From: Desulfuromonas sp.
Lineage (GTDB): Bacteria > Desulfobacterota > Desulfuromonadia > Desulfuromonadales > Trichloromonadaceae
Length of the DNA: 7,429 nt
Direction: 5' to 3'
Assembly: GCA_030145265.1 (NCBI GenBank)
Contig: JAQYWA010000096.1
Span: 1-7,429 of the forward strand
In this document: positions 1-6,180 of the stretch, one piece after another
Layout: each line of letters starts with the position of its first letter
How positions within the stretch are numbered: position 1 is the first letter of the stretch
Notes under the pieces: generated by a model
The model's input: only the letters and a program-made list of their open reading frames with translations
Database searches by the model: none
What the model was told of the DNA's origin: nothing
Translations under genes and position numbers: made by a program

Positions 1-1
1 C

Positions 2-1495
2 ATCTTCGTAGCCCTGGCCTTTGGCCATTTCGGCCTGACTCTCCCCGCGGGGATACAGACTATCGGCCTGGCCATGTTCATCTACGCCGTCGGCCTGCAG
101 GCCGGACCCGGCTTTACCAGTTCATTCCGTAGCCACGGCATCCCGATGGCCATAGCCGTGGTGCTGATGGCCGTCACCGGCACCCTGGTCACCTGGGCCT
201 GCTGCCGCATCTTCGGCTTCGACGCCGGCACCGGCACCGGACTGCTCTCCGGAGCCATGACCAGTACCCCGTCGCTGGCGACGGCGGTAGAAACCGTCGG
301 GAACGACAAGGCGCCAGCCGCCTACGGCGTCACCTACGGATTCGGCGTTATCGGCATGGCCATCTTCATCAAACTCCTGCCGCACCTGCTGCGCGCCGAT
401 ATCCGCAAAGAAGAAGACTGCCTGGATCAGGAACTTGCCGAAGTCAACCCGCCGATCACCTTCGTCCACATCGAGGTCAGCAACCCCAACCTGTTCGGCA
501 AGCGTGTCGCAGACATCTTTCTCAAGAACATTGCCCCGGTGACCATCACCCGTCTGCTGCCCAAGGGGGCCAGCGAACCGGTACTGGTCGGCGCCGACAC
601 CCTGCTGCAACAAGGGGATCATCTGCGGGCGGTAGGACGCACTGCCGACCTCGAAAAGGTGCAGCTCTACATCGGGTGTCCGGTGGAAAACGAAATCGCC
701 TTCGAGCGGATGCTGACCAAAAAGAGCATCGTCATCTCCCAGCGCAAGTTCGCCGGCACCACCCTCGGCTTCTTCAATTTCCGCGAAATCTTCAACGTGC
801 AGGTAGCCCGCATCACCCGTAACGGCATCGACCTGCCGGCCGACGCCAACACCCGCCTGCACCTCGGCGACGTGCTGCATGCCGTGGGCGACGAACGGGC
901 CCTGCGGAACATCAGCCGCATACTCGGCAACGACGTGAAAGCCACTTACGATATCAGCCTGCTGCCGATCCTGGTCGGCCTGCTGCTCGGTTTTCTGCTC
1001 GGCCGGCTGACCCTTCCGCTGCCGGTGGTCGGCCCGCTGACCCTCGGCACCACCGGCGGCACCCTGCTGGCCGGCCTGCTGCTCGGCGCCCTCTACCAGA
1101 CCGGGCCGATGATCTGGGACGTCCCTTCGGCCGGCAACCGACTGATCCGCGACCTAGGGCTGGCCCTGTTCATGGCTGCGGTCGGCACCTCGGCCGGGGT
1201 CTCCTTCGTCGCCACCCTGCAGGAACACGGTCTGGCCCTTCTCTTCTCCGGCGTGCTGGTCACCCTCATCCCCGTTATCGTGGTCGCCCTGGTCGGCCTA
1301 TGGTTGTTGCGCATCCGCTTCCTGCGCCTGCTCGGCGTACTGGTCGGCGGCATGACCAGCGCCTCGGGCCTGGCCGCCGCCGGCACCCTCTCCGCCACCC
1401 CCTACGCCCCGGCCGCCTACGCCACCGTCTATCCCGTAGCCTTGATCGGCAAAATCCTGGCGGTCAAGGTGCTGTTGATGATCCTGCCGGGCTGA
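2..1495 (+). CDS. AspT/YidE-family membrane antiporter with two TrkA-C domains, 5'-truncated
   Basis: The reading frame is open to the left edge, so the start is outside the window; 497 residues are visible and, against my memory of about 550-560 for the family, roughly 55 are missing. The order is an N-terminal hydrophobic half (visible residues 1-130), two tandem TrkA-C/RCK_C domains (about 153-225 and 240-310, each ending in a 'GD-L-AVG' strand), then a second hydrophobic half (about 318-497). The halves are internal repeats: LAMFIYAVGLQAGPGF matches LGLALFMAAVGTSAGVSF, GAMTSTPSLATA matches GGMTSASGLAAA, and both then carry AAY...Y...IG. This is the Asp-Al_Ex duplication of aspartate:alanine exchangers and YidE/YbjL proteins, which act in the inner membrane. 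TrkA-C domains usually bind a small regulatory ligand. Substrate cannot be assigned, so no symbol is given. It is GC-rich and reads away from the iron genes; no clear terminator follows it. Family assignment is strong, substrate unknown. Confidence 0.9.
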   Translation: MFVALAFGHFGLTLPAGIQTIGLAMFIYAVGLQAGPGFTSSFRSHGIPMAIAVVLMAVTGTLVTWACCRIFGFDAGTGTGLLSGAMTSTPSLATAVETVGNDKAPAAYGVTYGFGVIGMAIFIKLLPHLLRADIRKEEDCLDQELAEVNPPITFVHIEVSNPNLFGKRVADIFLKNIAPVTITRLLPKGASEPVLVGADTLLQQGDHLRAVGRTADLEKVQLYIGCPVENEIAFERMLTKKSIVISQRKFAGTTLGFFNFREIFNVQVARITRNGIDLPADANTRLHLGDVLHAVGDERALRNISRILGNDVKATYDISLLPILVGLLLGFLLGRLTLPLPVVGPLTLGTTGGTLLAGLLLGALYQTGPMIWDVPSAGNRLIRDLGLALFMAAVGTSAGVSFVATLQEHGLALLFSGVLVTLIPVIVVALVGLWLLRIRFLRLLGVLVGGMTSASGLAAAGTLSATPYAPAAYATVYPVALIGKILAVKVLLMILPG

Positions 1496-1572
1496 CTCCC
1501 CCGCCAAGCCCCCTCAAGACGGCACATAGCATCGAGGATGCAACCCCACAGGTTCACTTCAGAAAAACCCTA

Positions 1573-1601
1573 TTGCCCGATCATTTGCGAAAAGATAAAA
1601 T
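1573..1601 (+). promoter_or_regulatory. Candidate sigma-70 promoter for the small exported protein
   Basis: TTGCCC (1573-1578, 4/6 to TTGACA), a 17-bp spacer, and TAAAAT (1596-1601, 5/6 to TATAAT) form a reasonable promoter inside an AT-rich patch. Transcription would start near 1608 and leave a leader of about 145 nt before the ATG at 1753. Apart from this promoter and its leader, the gap 1496-1752 holds no gene that I can support. This is a pattern match only. Confidence 0.45.
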
Positions 1602-1742
1602 ATATGTGACCCAAATTTAATCGATCAGATGGTATCAACAGGAGGATGGACAACGGATCATAAACAAAAAATGTCAAGTAGGGAGGACGTAAACTGAAGT
1701 TTCTTCTCACATGCTTTCGGCAATCTTGAACAACCCGCAAGA

Positions 1743-1748
1743 AAGGAG
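1743..1748 (+). promoter_or_regulatory. Ribosome binding site that fixes the start at 1753
   Basis: AAGGAG lies 4 nt before the ATG at 1753. The in-frame upstream ATG at 1711 has no Shine-Dalgarno sequence close by and would add 14 residues ahead of an otherwise perfect signal peptide, so 1753 is preferred. Confidence 0.7.
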
Positions 1749-1752
1749 CGTT

Positions 1753-2145
1753 ATGAAAAGAAATATGTTTGCAGCGCTGTTTGTCGTATTATTGACGGCG
1801 GTTCCCGGGTTCGCAGAACGCCCTGCACAGTGTCAATTTGTTTCCTACAGCTTTCCCCCGGACCCATGGTATTCAGCACCTTGCGACCCTGGAACGTCGT
1901 GCAGCTACCAGCATGGCATGATCACTTATGATACGGACTGCAACATTATTGGCATCGATGAAGGAAAGGGACCTGTTGCATTGCCGAACGGGCCGGTCCC
2001 CGTTGGTGGCTCCCTCGACGCCCCTCCACTCGACAATTGGAGCCTTACCAATATTTCATGCCCGAATGGCGTTGAATCAGAAGATCCATCAACCGCGGCT
2101 CTTTCAGACTCAAGCGCAAAAATTATCTGCCACAGTGGGGAATAA
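1753..2145 (+). CDS. Small exported six-cysteine protein, function unknown
   Basis: I do not recognise this 130-residue protein. Residues 1-21 form a typical Sec signal peptide: MKRN, a hydrophobic core (FAALFVVLLTAV), then PGFA with predicted signal peptidase I cleavage after Ala21. The mature part (about 109 residues) has no membrane segment and is polar and acidic. It has six cysteines, at 27, 44, 50, 63, 103 and 126, enough for three disulfides in the periplasm or outside the cell. A Pro/Gly-rich stretch (about 74-93) separates a four-Cys N-terminal part from a two-Cys C-terminal part. There is no lipobox, so it is probably not a lipoprotein, and no CxxCH haem motif, so it is not a c-type cytochrome. 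It stands alone between the antiporter and the convergent ppiB. Its GC content looks lower than that of its neighbours, which could mean recent acquisition. It is real on start-site and signal-peptide grounds; the role is open. Confidence 0.75.
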   Translation: MKRNMFAALFVVLLTAVPGFAERPAQCQFVSYSFPPDPWYSAPCDPGTSCSYQHGMITYDTDCNIIGIDEGKGPVALPNGPVPVGGSLDAPPLDNWSLTNISCPNGVESEDPSTAALSDSSAKIICHSGE

Positions 2146-2188
2146 GGGCTATTCTCATGGGAAAATCAAATCATCCCACCCCTAAAAT

Positions 2189-2218
2189 ATCTGGCGGGTA
2201 CCTTCTGCCCCGCCAGAT
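2189..2218 (-). terminator. Hairpin between convergent genes, probable ppiB terminator
   Basis: A perfect 10-bp stem, ATCTGGCGGG (2189-2198) with CCCGCCAGAT (2209-2218), encloses a 10-nt loop. It starts 17 nt past the ppiB stop. On the minus strand it is followed by ATTTTAGG, a short T-run, which suits termination of ppiB. On the plus strand no T-run follows, so any effect on the small exported gene (stop at 2145) would be weaker. Confidence 0.65.
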
Positions 2219-2235
2219 TCAGCGGCATGCGTCAA

Positions 2236-2748
2236 CTATTCGATCACCTCAACGCTGTTGATCACAATCGGCTCCGTCGGCACATCGTCATGACCGGCGA
2301 CGGTCGCAGTTGCCTGCTGCTCGATGGTGTAGACCACATCCATACCGTCAATCACTTGGCCGAACACCGCATAGCCGAAATCCTGCTCGCTGGTACCGGT
2401 GTTGTCGAGAAACTTGTTGTTTTCGGTATTGATGAAGAACTGGGCCGCAGCACTGTCGACTTCCTGGGTGCGAGCCATGGCGACGGTACCGGTCTTGTTT
2501 TTCAGTTTGTTGCGGGCCTCGTTGACGATCGGATCGCGGGTCGGCTTCTCCTGCATGTCCGCTGTGAACCCGCCACCTTGGACCATGAAGCCCTTGATCA
2601 CACGGTGGAAAATGGTCCCGTCGTAATGGCCGGCCTTGGCGTAGGCGACAAAATTTTCGACGGACACCGGCGCCTTGTCGGCGAATAGTTCAAGAATGAT
2701 CTCGCCCAGCGACGTGTCGATCTGGACCAGGGGGTTCGATGCGCTCAT
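2236..2748 (-). CDS. ppiB: Cyclophilin-type peptidyl-prolyl cis-trans isomerase
   Basis: This 170-residue protein is a complete single-domain cyclophilin that catalyses cis-trans isomerisation of Xaa-Pro bonds during protein folding. Family signatures are clear: IFHRVIKGFMVQGGG (46-60) carries the catalytic Arg49 with Phe54, Met55 and Gln57 of the proline pocket; TGTVAMART (86-94); AQFFIN (102-107); KFLD (112-115); and YAVFGQVIDGMDVV later. There is no signal peptide, so it should be cytoplasmic. The length matches bacterial PpiB. The position normally Trp in eukaryotic cyclophilins appears to be Phe113, as in many bacterial enzymes, which usually means weak cyclosporin binding. The ATG at 2748 follows a GAGGTGA ribosome binding site (2752-2758). 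It has its own promoter and a hairpin after its stop, so it is probably monocistronic and unrelated to the iron genes upstream. The symbol is by family; ppiA would be the exported paralogue. Confidence 0.95.
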   Translation of the reverse strand: MSASNPLVQIDTSLGEIILELFADKAPVSVENFVAYAKAGHYDGTIFHRVIKGFMVQGGGFTADMQEKPTRDPIVNEARNKLKNKTGTVAMARTQEVDSAAAQFFINTENNKFLDNTGTSEQDFGYAVFGQVIDGMDVVYTIEQQATATVAGHDDVPTEPIVINSVEVIE

Positions 2749-2782
2749 AACTCACCTCAAATGTAGGAAATAAATTCGCCAG

Positions 2783-2811
2783 ATTATAGTGCGGTCGGCC
2801 AGTTGAAGCAA
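2783..2811 (-). promoter_or_regulatory. Sigma-70 promoter of ppiB
   Basis: On the minus strand a perfect TATAAT (2788-2783) lies 17 bp after TTGCTT (2811-2806, 3/6 match). Transcription would start near 2776, about 28 nt before the ATG, leaving a short leader with the Shine-Dalgarno sequence. Confidence 0.6.
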
Positions 2812-2820
2812 GCGTTCAAC
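2802..2820. repeat. Short inverted repeat over the ppiB -35 region
   Basis: GTTGAA (2802-2807) and TTCAAC (2815-2820) form a perfect 6-bp inverted repeat with a 7-nt spacer, overlapping the presumed -35 of ppiB. It could be an operator half-site pair or a weak hairpin in the 3' tail of the feo transcript. It has no T-run, so it is not a convincing terminator. It may be chance. Confidence 0.3.
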
Positions 2821-2856
2821 CTTGGCATTTCCCGACCGTAAACCAGCTGCGCAGAC

Positions 2857-3504
2857 TCAGATCTTGCGCACGAAAATCTCCCGGGCCAGTTCATCATCGA
2901 CGGCAAATTCGGAGTTGCCGACCTTGAAAATAAAGGTGGGATAGGTGCGGCTGAGCCGCAAATTATTCCCCGGCAGCACGCCCATGCTCATCAATTTCTG
3001 CATTTTTTTCGAATCAGTTGTCGACAGGTAAGCGATCTCCCCGCATTCCCCGGCCTTGAGCTCGGTAAGAGCGACGACCCCGGTTTCACCGCGGGCTCTC
3101 GCCGCCTCGCAGCATTCGCCAGGGGGAATCGGTTTACCATGGGGGCAGGTGGTCGGGTGGTTAAGCAGGGTGCAGAGCTTGGTATCGACTCCAAGGCGCA
3201 GCAGGTGTTCAAACTCGCAGGCCCGCTCGTCGCCGGTAATCCCCTTGAGATCAAGGATATCCATCATCAGGCGTTCGGCCAGGCGGTGACGGCGCACGGC
3301 CATGCGGGCATCGGCACGACCTTCCTGACGCAGGTAGACCCGCTCACCCTTGACCTCGACGTAGGCAAGCCGGTCGAGCTCCTGCAGAGCCTCATCATCG
3401 GCAGCAACAGCGAGGGTGGTCAAATGGGCAGCGTTGTCCCCATCCTCTACGATAGCAATCCACAAGGCCTCGAGAATTTCTTCAGCTTTTTCCGAAAGCG
3501 TCAT
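2857..3504 (-). CDS. DtxR/IdeR-like metal sensor fused to FeoA domain
   Basis: This 215-residue protein has the three-part order of DtxR/IdeR: a winged-helix region (about 1-62), the metal-binding and dimerisation domain (about 63-135), and a C-terminal SH3-like FeoA domain (about 143-215). In the middle domain RRHRLAERL gives His73 and Glu77, and ACEFEH gives Cys96, Glu99 and His100, matching the His79/Glu83 and Cys102/Glu105/His106 ligands of DtxR; HPTTCPHGKPIP (116-127) is also diagnostic. The FeoA part is canonical, with LTELKAGECGEI (146-157) and LMSMGVLPG (171-179). No separate feoA exists here, so it may serve FeoB directly as well as sense Fe(II). Oddly, the winged-helix is about five residues shorter than in IdeR and its recognition helix (about 36-49) begins DDEALQELD, acidic where DtxR contacts DNA; DNA binding is therefore doubtful. 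The DtxR Met10 position is Glu9. Its ATG overlaps the preceding stop by 4 bp, with a GGAGAGGA ribosome binding site (3514-3521). Confidence 0.88.
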   Translation of the reverse strand: MTLSEKAEEILEALWIAIVEDGDNAAHLTTLAVAADDEALQELDRLAYVEVKGERVYLRQEGRADARMAVRRHRLAERLMMDILDLKGITGDERACEFEHLLRLGVDTKLCTLLNHPTTCPHGKPIPPGECCEAARARGETGVVALTELKAGECGEIAYLSTTDSKKMQKLMSMGVLPGNNLRLSRTYPTFIFKVGNSEFAVDDELAREIFVRKI

Positions 3505-3692
3505 TGGCTCTGATCCTCTCCGTTTTCATTTTTCTTATCTTTTTCAGCGAAACGCTGTAAATAGGCCGGCGTCGCCGGGTTTTCATGACCACAATAGGGA
3601 CAGTGTATTTTACGACAGCCGCCCGCGCACAGGCCGCAAGGTTTTTGCACATGATCTGCAGGGATCTCCCGTCCGCAGAACCCGCATTTCAT
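3501..3692 (-). CDS. Small Cys-rich zinc-ribbon-like protein between FeoB and FeoA
   Basis: This 63-residue protein has seven cysteines in its first 34 residues: three CxxC pairs (Cys3/Cys6, Cys19/Cys22, Cys31/Cys34) plus Cys26, with His14, His30 and His36 nearby. The first and last pairs read CGFCG and CPYCGHENP, like zinc-ribbon knuckles. The tail (about 45-63) is charged and probably disordered (FAEKDKKNENGEDQSQ). There is no signal peptide or membrane segment, so it should be cytoplasmic. It could bind Zn, Fe or an Fe-S cluster. Both gene ends overlap neighbours in the form ATGA (feoB stop with its start; its stop with the next start), so it is translationally coupled within the iron operon. 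A GGGAGTG ribosome binding site precedes the ATG. It occupies the slot of FeoC or the small Cys-rich FeoB-associated proteins of other bacteria, but I see no homology to either. Its function is not known to me; an iron-transport accessory role is inferred from position. Confidence 0.8.
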   Translation of the reverse strand: MKCGFCGREIPADHVQKPCGLCAGGCRKIHCPYCGHENPATPAYLQRFAEKDKKNENGEDQSQ

Positions 3693-5650
3693 GACAACAC
3701 TCCCGTCAGCAAAAGCAGCTGATTGAGCACCCAGCCGGAAGAAAACGCCAGCAGGGTAACGAATACGAAGATACCGATGGACACCTTCCAGCCGCGTTCC
3801 TTCTGCATGACCAGAAACTGAGCCACACAGGGAACGAACAGGGTCAACGTCACGGCCGCGACGGTCAGTTGAACCGGATTGAGCAGGCCGGAAGTCTGCA
3901 AGTCGTAGAGCCCGGCGGCACCGAAATCACGCCGAAAGAAGCCGAAAATGAAGGCGGGGGCCACATCGGCCGGCAACCCGAGGGCATACATCGCCGGCGT
4001 CATCGCCTTAACCAGCCAGTCGAGGGCTCCAGTCAATTTACCGGCCCACAGCAGTACCGAGGCGATGATGAACAATGGGAAAATTTCGAGAAAATACCAC
4101 TGCATGCGGGTCAGGGTCTTGACCAGCACATTACGCACCTGCGGCAGCCGCAAGGGGGGGATTTCCATGTAGAACATCGCCCGCTCGCCCGGCACCAGGC
4201 GGGCCGCCAGAAAACCGATGACGAGAAAGACCAGGGACAAAGACAACGACCAGACCACCAGCGCTCCCGGAACCTCGGAAAGAAGCCCGAGAATGACGCC
4301 GAGCTGAGCACTGCAGGGAATGGCCAGGGCCAGCAGCACGGTGGCAATCACCCGTTCGCGCACCGTCTCCAGGGTGCGGGTGACAATGGTCGCCATGGTG
4401 TCGCAGCCAAATCCAAGGACCATGGGAATAACCGCACGGCCGTTGAGGCCGATTTTCTTAAAAATGCGGTCGACCAGCATGGCCAAACGGGGGAAATAGC
4501 CGGTATCCTCAATCACCGAAAAGGCGATAAAAAAGGTGCCGACGATCGGCAGAACGATAGCCACGGCATAGCGGACGCCGAGAGTGAAGATGCCGTATTC
4601 ACCGACCATCAATTCATGCAGCCAGCTCCAGGTGAGAAACCGGTCCGCCAGACCGATAACCCATGGGTTGATAATTTCTTCGAACAGGCTTCCTTCGAGC
4701 AGGTCGACGATGGTGCCGGCGCCAAACCCGCCTACAAACTTAAACAGACCGAAATAGAGCACCACCAGCAGCAGGGGAAAGCCGGTCCAAGGATTCATCG
4801 TCCAGGCCGAAAGCCGCTCGGCCAGAGTCGGCCCCTCCCCCTCCCGTTGCGTCACCACGCCGTCGAGCAGTCCCTTGCAGATCCGCTTGCGCTCCAGACT
4901 GATGCGCAGATGCAGGTCGACCCGCCGTTCGAAAACGATTTCGTTCACCGCTTTATCTATAGCGCCGGTCTCGCCAGATTCCCGCATACGCACCCGCTCC
5001 TGGATTTCTTCATCCTTCTGCAATAGCAGCAGGGCCAGAGCGCGACGATCTAGCAGATACTCGCCATGCATCAACAAAGCGACCTTGAGGATATCCCGCT
5101 CCAGGTCGCTCGAGTAACCGAACCGCGCCCGGTGATCGCTATCAAAACCGTCGATGGCTGCACGGATTTCGCTCAGCCCCCGCTTGCGGGCCATAGCCGC
5201 GCCGATCACCGGGATGCCGAGTTTTTCCTGTAAAAGAGTAACGTCGATGGACATACCGATGCGCTCGGCCTCGTCCAGGATATTGACCACCAGCATCACT
5301 GGCAGGCCCGCCTCGATCAACTGCAGGGTCATGGGAAGCATCCGCTCGATGTTGCGGCCATCGAGCACGTGAACCACCACGAACGGATCTTCTTCAAGCA
5401 GGATTTTACGGGCCACCCGCTCTTCTTCGGTGATCGGCAACAGCGCGTACATGCCCGGCGTATCGAGCACCTCGCAGCGGTGACCGCCAATGTCGCAATG
5501 GCCGCGGGATACCTCGACCGAGGTGCCTGGATAATTGGAAACCGTCGTGTAAGCGCCGGTCAAAGCGTTGAATAACACGCTCTTGCCAACGTTAGGATTA
5601 CCTACCAGGACTATCTTGCGTACTTCGTGATGTGTTGTAGAAGAAGACAT
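3689..5650 (-). CDS. feoB: FeoB ferrous iron transporter, GTPase plus membrane domain
   Basis: FeoB imports Fe(II) across the inner membrane. The cytoplasmic G domain (about 10-170) shows G1 GNPNVGKS (17-24), G2 around Thr43 in NYPGT, G3 DTPG (63-66) and G4 NILD (123-126). The G5 loop reads AMARKRG (151-158), so the usual small residue before Ala-Arg is Met. A helical GDI-like linker (about 170-285) follows. The membrane part (about 287-653) has EDTGYFPRLA (381-390), gate motif GFGCDTMATIVTRTLE (413-428), PCSAQLGVI (445-453), MEIPPLRLP (495-503) and PCVAQF (607-612), with Cys416, Cys446 and Cys608 in the usual pore positions. At 653 residues it is shorter than E. coli FeoB (about 770). The gate lacks the common GCN-VP form and matches a subclade I remember from anaerobes. 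The ATG at 5650 has only a weak ribosome binding site (GATAAGA). It lies 58 bp after fur behind a Fur-box-like site, and its stop overlaps the next gene. Confidence 0.97.
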   Translation of the reverse strand: MSSSTTHHEVRKIVLVGNPNVGKSVLFNALTGAYTTVSNYPGTSVEVSRGHCDIGGHRCEVLDTPGMYALLPITEEERVARKILLEEDPFVVVHVLDGRNIERMLPMTLQLIEAGLPVMLVVNILDEAERIGMSIDVTLLQEKLGIPVIGAAMARKRGLSEIRAAIDGFDSDHRARFGYSSDLERDILKVALLMHGEYLLDRRALALLLLQKDEEIQERVRMRESGETGAIDKAVNEIVFERRVDLHLRISLERKRICKGLLDGVVTQREGEGPTLAERLSAWTMNPWTGFPLLLVVLYFGLFKFVGGFGAGTIVDLLEGSLFEEIINPWVIGLADRFLTWSWLHELMVGEYGIFTLGVRYAVAIVLPIVGTFFIAFSVIEDTGYFPRLAMLVDRIFKKIGLNGRAVIPMVLGFGCDTMATIVTRTLETVRERVIATVLLALAIPCSAQLGVILGLLSEVPGALVVWSLSLSLVFLVIGFLAARLVPGERAMFYMEIPPLRLPQVRNVLVKTLTRMQWYFLEIFPLFIIASVLLWAGKLTGALDWLVKAMTPAMYALGLPADVAPAFIFGFFRRDFGAAGLYDLQTSGLLNPVQLTVAAVTLTLFVPCVAQFLVMQKERGWKVSIGIFVFVTLLAFSSGWVLNQLLLLTGVLS

Positions 5651-5670
5651 TCTTATCGTTTCTGAAGTCT

Positions 5671-5690
5671 AAGATTGATAATCATTTTCA
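5671..5690. promoter_or_regulatory. Fur-box-like operator upstream of feoB
   Basis: AAGATTGATAATCATTTTC (5671-5689) matches the classical 19-bp Fur box GATAATGATAATCATTATC at 15 of 19 positions by hand count. Seen as a 7-1-7 palindrome, TGATAAT-C-ATTTTCA (5676-5690) has 6 of 7 pairs. It lies in the 58-bp fur-feoB gap on the presumed feoB -10, where bound Fur-Fe(II) would block initiation. Confidence 0.7.
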
Positions 5691-5702
5691 GCGGCTAATC
5701 AA
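5675..5702 (-). promoter_or_regulatory. Candidate internal promoter for feoB
   Basis: On the minus strand TTGATT (5702-5697, 4/6) and TATCAA (5680-5675, 4/6) are spaced 16 bp, with the Fur-box-like site covering the -10. The -35 overlaps a T8 tract right after the fur stop. It is a modest match, supported mainly by the operator being there. Confidence 0.4.
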
Positions 5703-5708
5703 AAAAAA

Positions 5709-6146
5709 TCAGCGTTCCTTGTTCTGGCACTTGGCGCAGAGACCGAAAATTTCGAGACGATGGCTGACGATGGCAAAACCATGATCCCTGGCGACCTGCT
5801 CCTGCAACTGCTCAATGCCGGGGTCTTCGAACTCGATAATGGCGCCGCAATCCTTGCAGATCAGGTGGTCATGATGCTCTTCGCAAGTGGTCGACTCGTA
5901 GCGGGTCTGGCCATCTCCAAAATTGCGGGCTTCGGCAATACCGCACTCGGAAAAAATCTTCAGGGTACGGTAAACGGTGGCATACCCGATCCCCGGGTGC
6001 TTCTTGCGCAGCTTGAGATACAGGTCTTCCGTCGAAAGATGGGAGTCGCAGCGGAGAAACTCATCGAGAATGATCTCCCGCTGGCGGGTCGATTTGAGCC
6101 CCTGCTGACTCAGATAATCACGAAATGTCTGTTTTTTCTCGCCCAT
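5709..6146 (-). CDS. fur: Fur, ferric uptake regulator
   Basis: This 145-residue protein is a full-length Fur-family repressor that binds DNA when loaded with Fe(II). The N-terminal winged helix (about 1-85) has STRQREIILDEFL (19-31) and the recognition helix segment YATVYRTLKIFSECGIA (55-71). The C-terminal dimerisation domain has the metal signature HHDHLICKDCG (91-101) and HRLEIFGLC (129-137). Two CxxC pairs, Cys97/Cys100 and Cys137/Cys140, form the structural zinc site, and His36, Glu84, the 91-94 His cluster and His129 are candidate regulatory ligands. The HHDH form favours Fur over PerR or Zur, but the metal is not proven by sequence. The ATG at 6146 follows AAGGAG (6157-6162) at 10 nt. 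It is the first gene of the iron block; a Fur-box-like element covers its -10 and reaches its ribosome binding site, suggesting autoregulation. Confidence 0.95.
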   Translation of the reverse strand: MGEKKQTFRDYLSQQGLKSTRQREIILDEFLRCDSHLSTEDLYLKLRKKHPGIGYATVYRTLKIFSECGIAEARNFGDGQTRYESTTCEEHHDHLICKDCGAIIEFEDPGIEQLQEQVARDHGFAIVSHRLEIFGLCAKCQNKER

Positions 6147-6160
6147 AAGACACCGACTCC

Positions 6161-6180
6161 TTGAAATTGGTTTTCAATTT
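6161..6180. promoter_or_regulatory. Overlapping palindromes, probable Fur operator of fur
   Basis: Two nested inverted repeats share this site: TTGAAA (6161-6166) with TTTCAA (6172-6177), and AAATTG (6164-6169) with CAATTT (6175-6180), each with a 5-nt spacer. As a 7-1-7 Fur motif, TGAAATT-G-GTTTTCA (6162-6176) matches TGATAAT-N-ATTATCA at 10 of 14 positions. It overlaps the presumed -10 on one side and the Shine-Dalgarno sequence on the other. An IdeR-type or other regulator is also possible. Confidence 0.5.

Noticed and set aside
122..880. Long minus-strand open frame opposite the antiporter gene
   Set aside because: It lies antisense to a clear membrane-protein gene in GC-rich DNA, and its translation is low-complexity (Gly/Asp/Val-rich) with no recognisable motif.
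1640..1700. Possible c-di-GMP (GEMM) riboswitch suggested by GGACGTAAACTG
   Set aside because: The conserved GCAAACC-type half and the GCAAAGCC core are missing, and I could not draw the expected paired stems.
1711..1752. Upstream ATG start for the exported protein
   Set aside because: No Shine-Dalgarno sequence is close to it, and it would place 14 residues before a complete signal peptide.
2227..2688. Plus-strand open frame opposite ppiB
   Set aside because: It is antisense to a fully conserved cyclophilin gene and its product matches nothing I recognise.
3139..3513. Plus-strand open frame opposite the DtxR/FeoA gene
   Set aside because: It is a mirror of a gene with clear conserved motifs; no motif or ribosome binding site of its own.
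3869..5026. 385-residue plus-strand open frame opposite feoB
   Set aside because: Its product is rich in Gln, Gly, Asp and Arg, typical of the antisense of hydrophobic codons, and feoB on the other strand has full conserved motifs.
5701..5708. T8 tract after the fur stop as an intrinsic terminator
   Set aside because: No stable GC-rich hairpin directly precedes the T-run on the minus strand.
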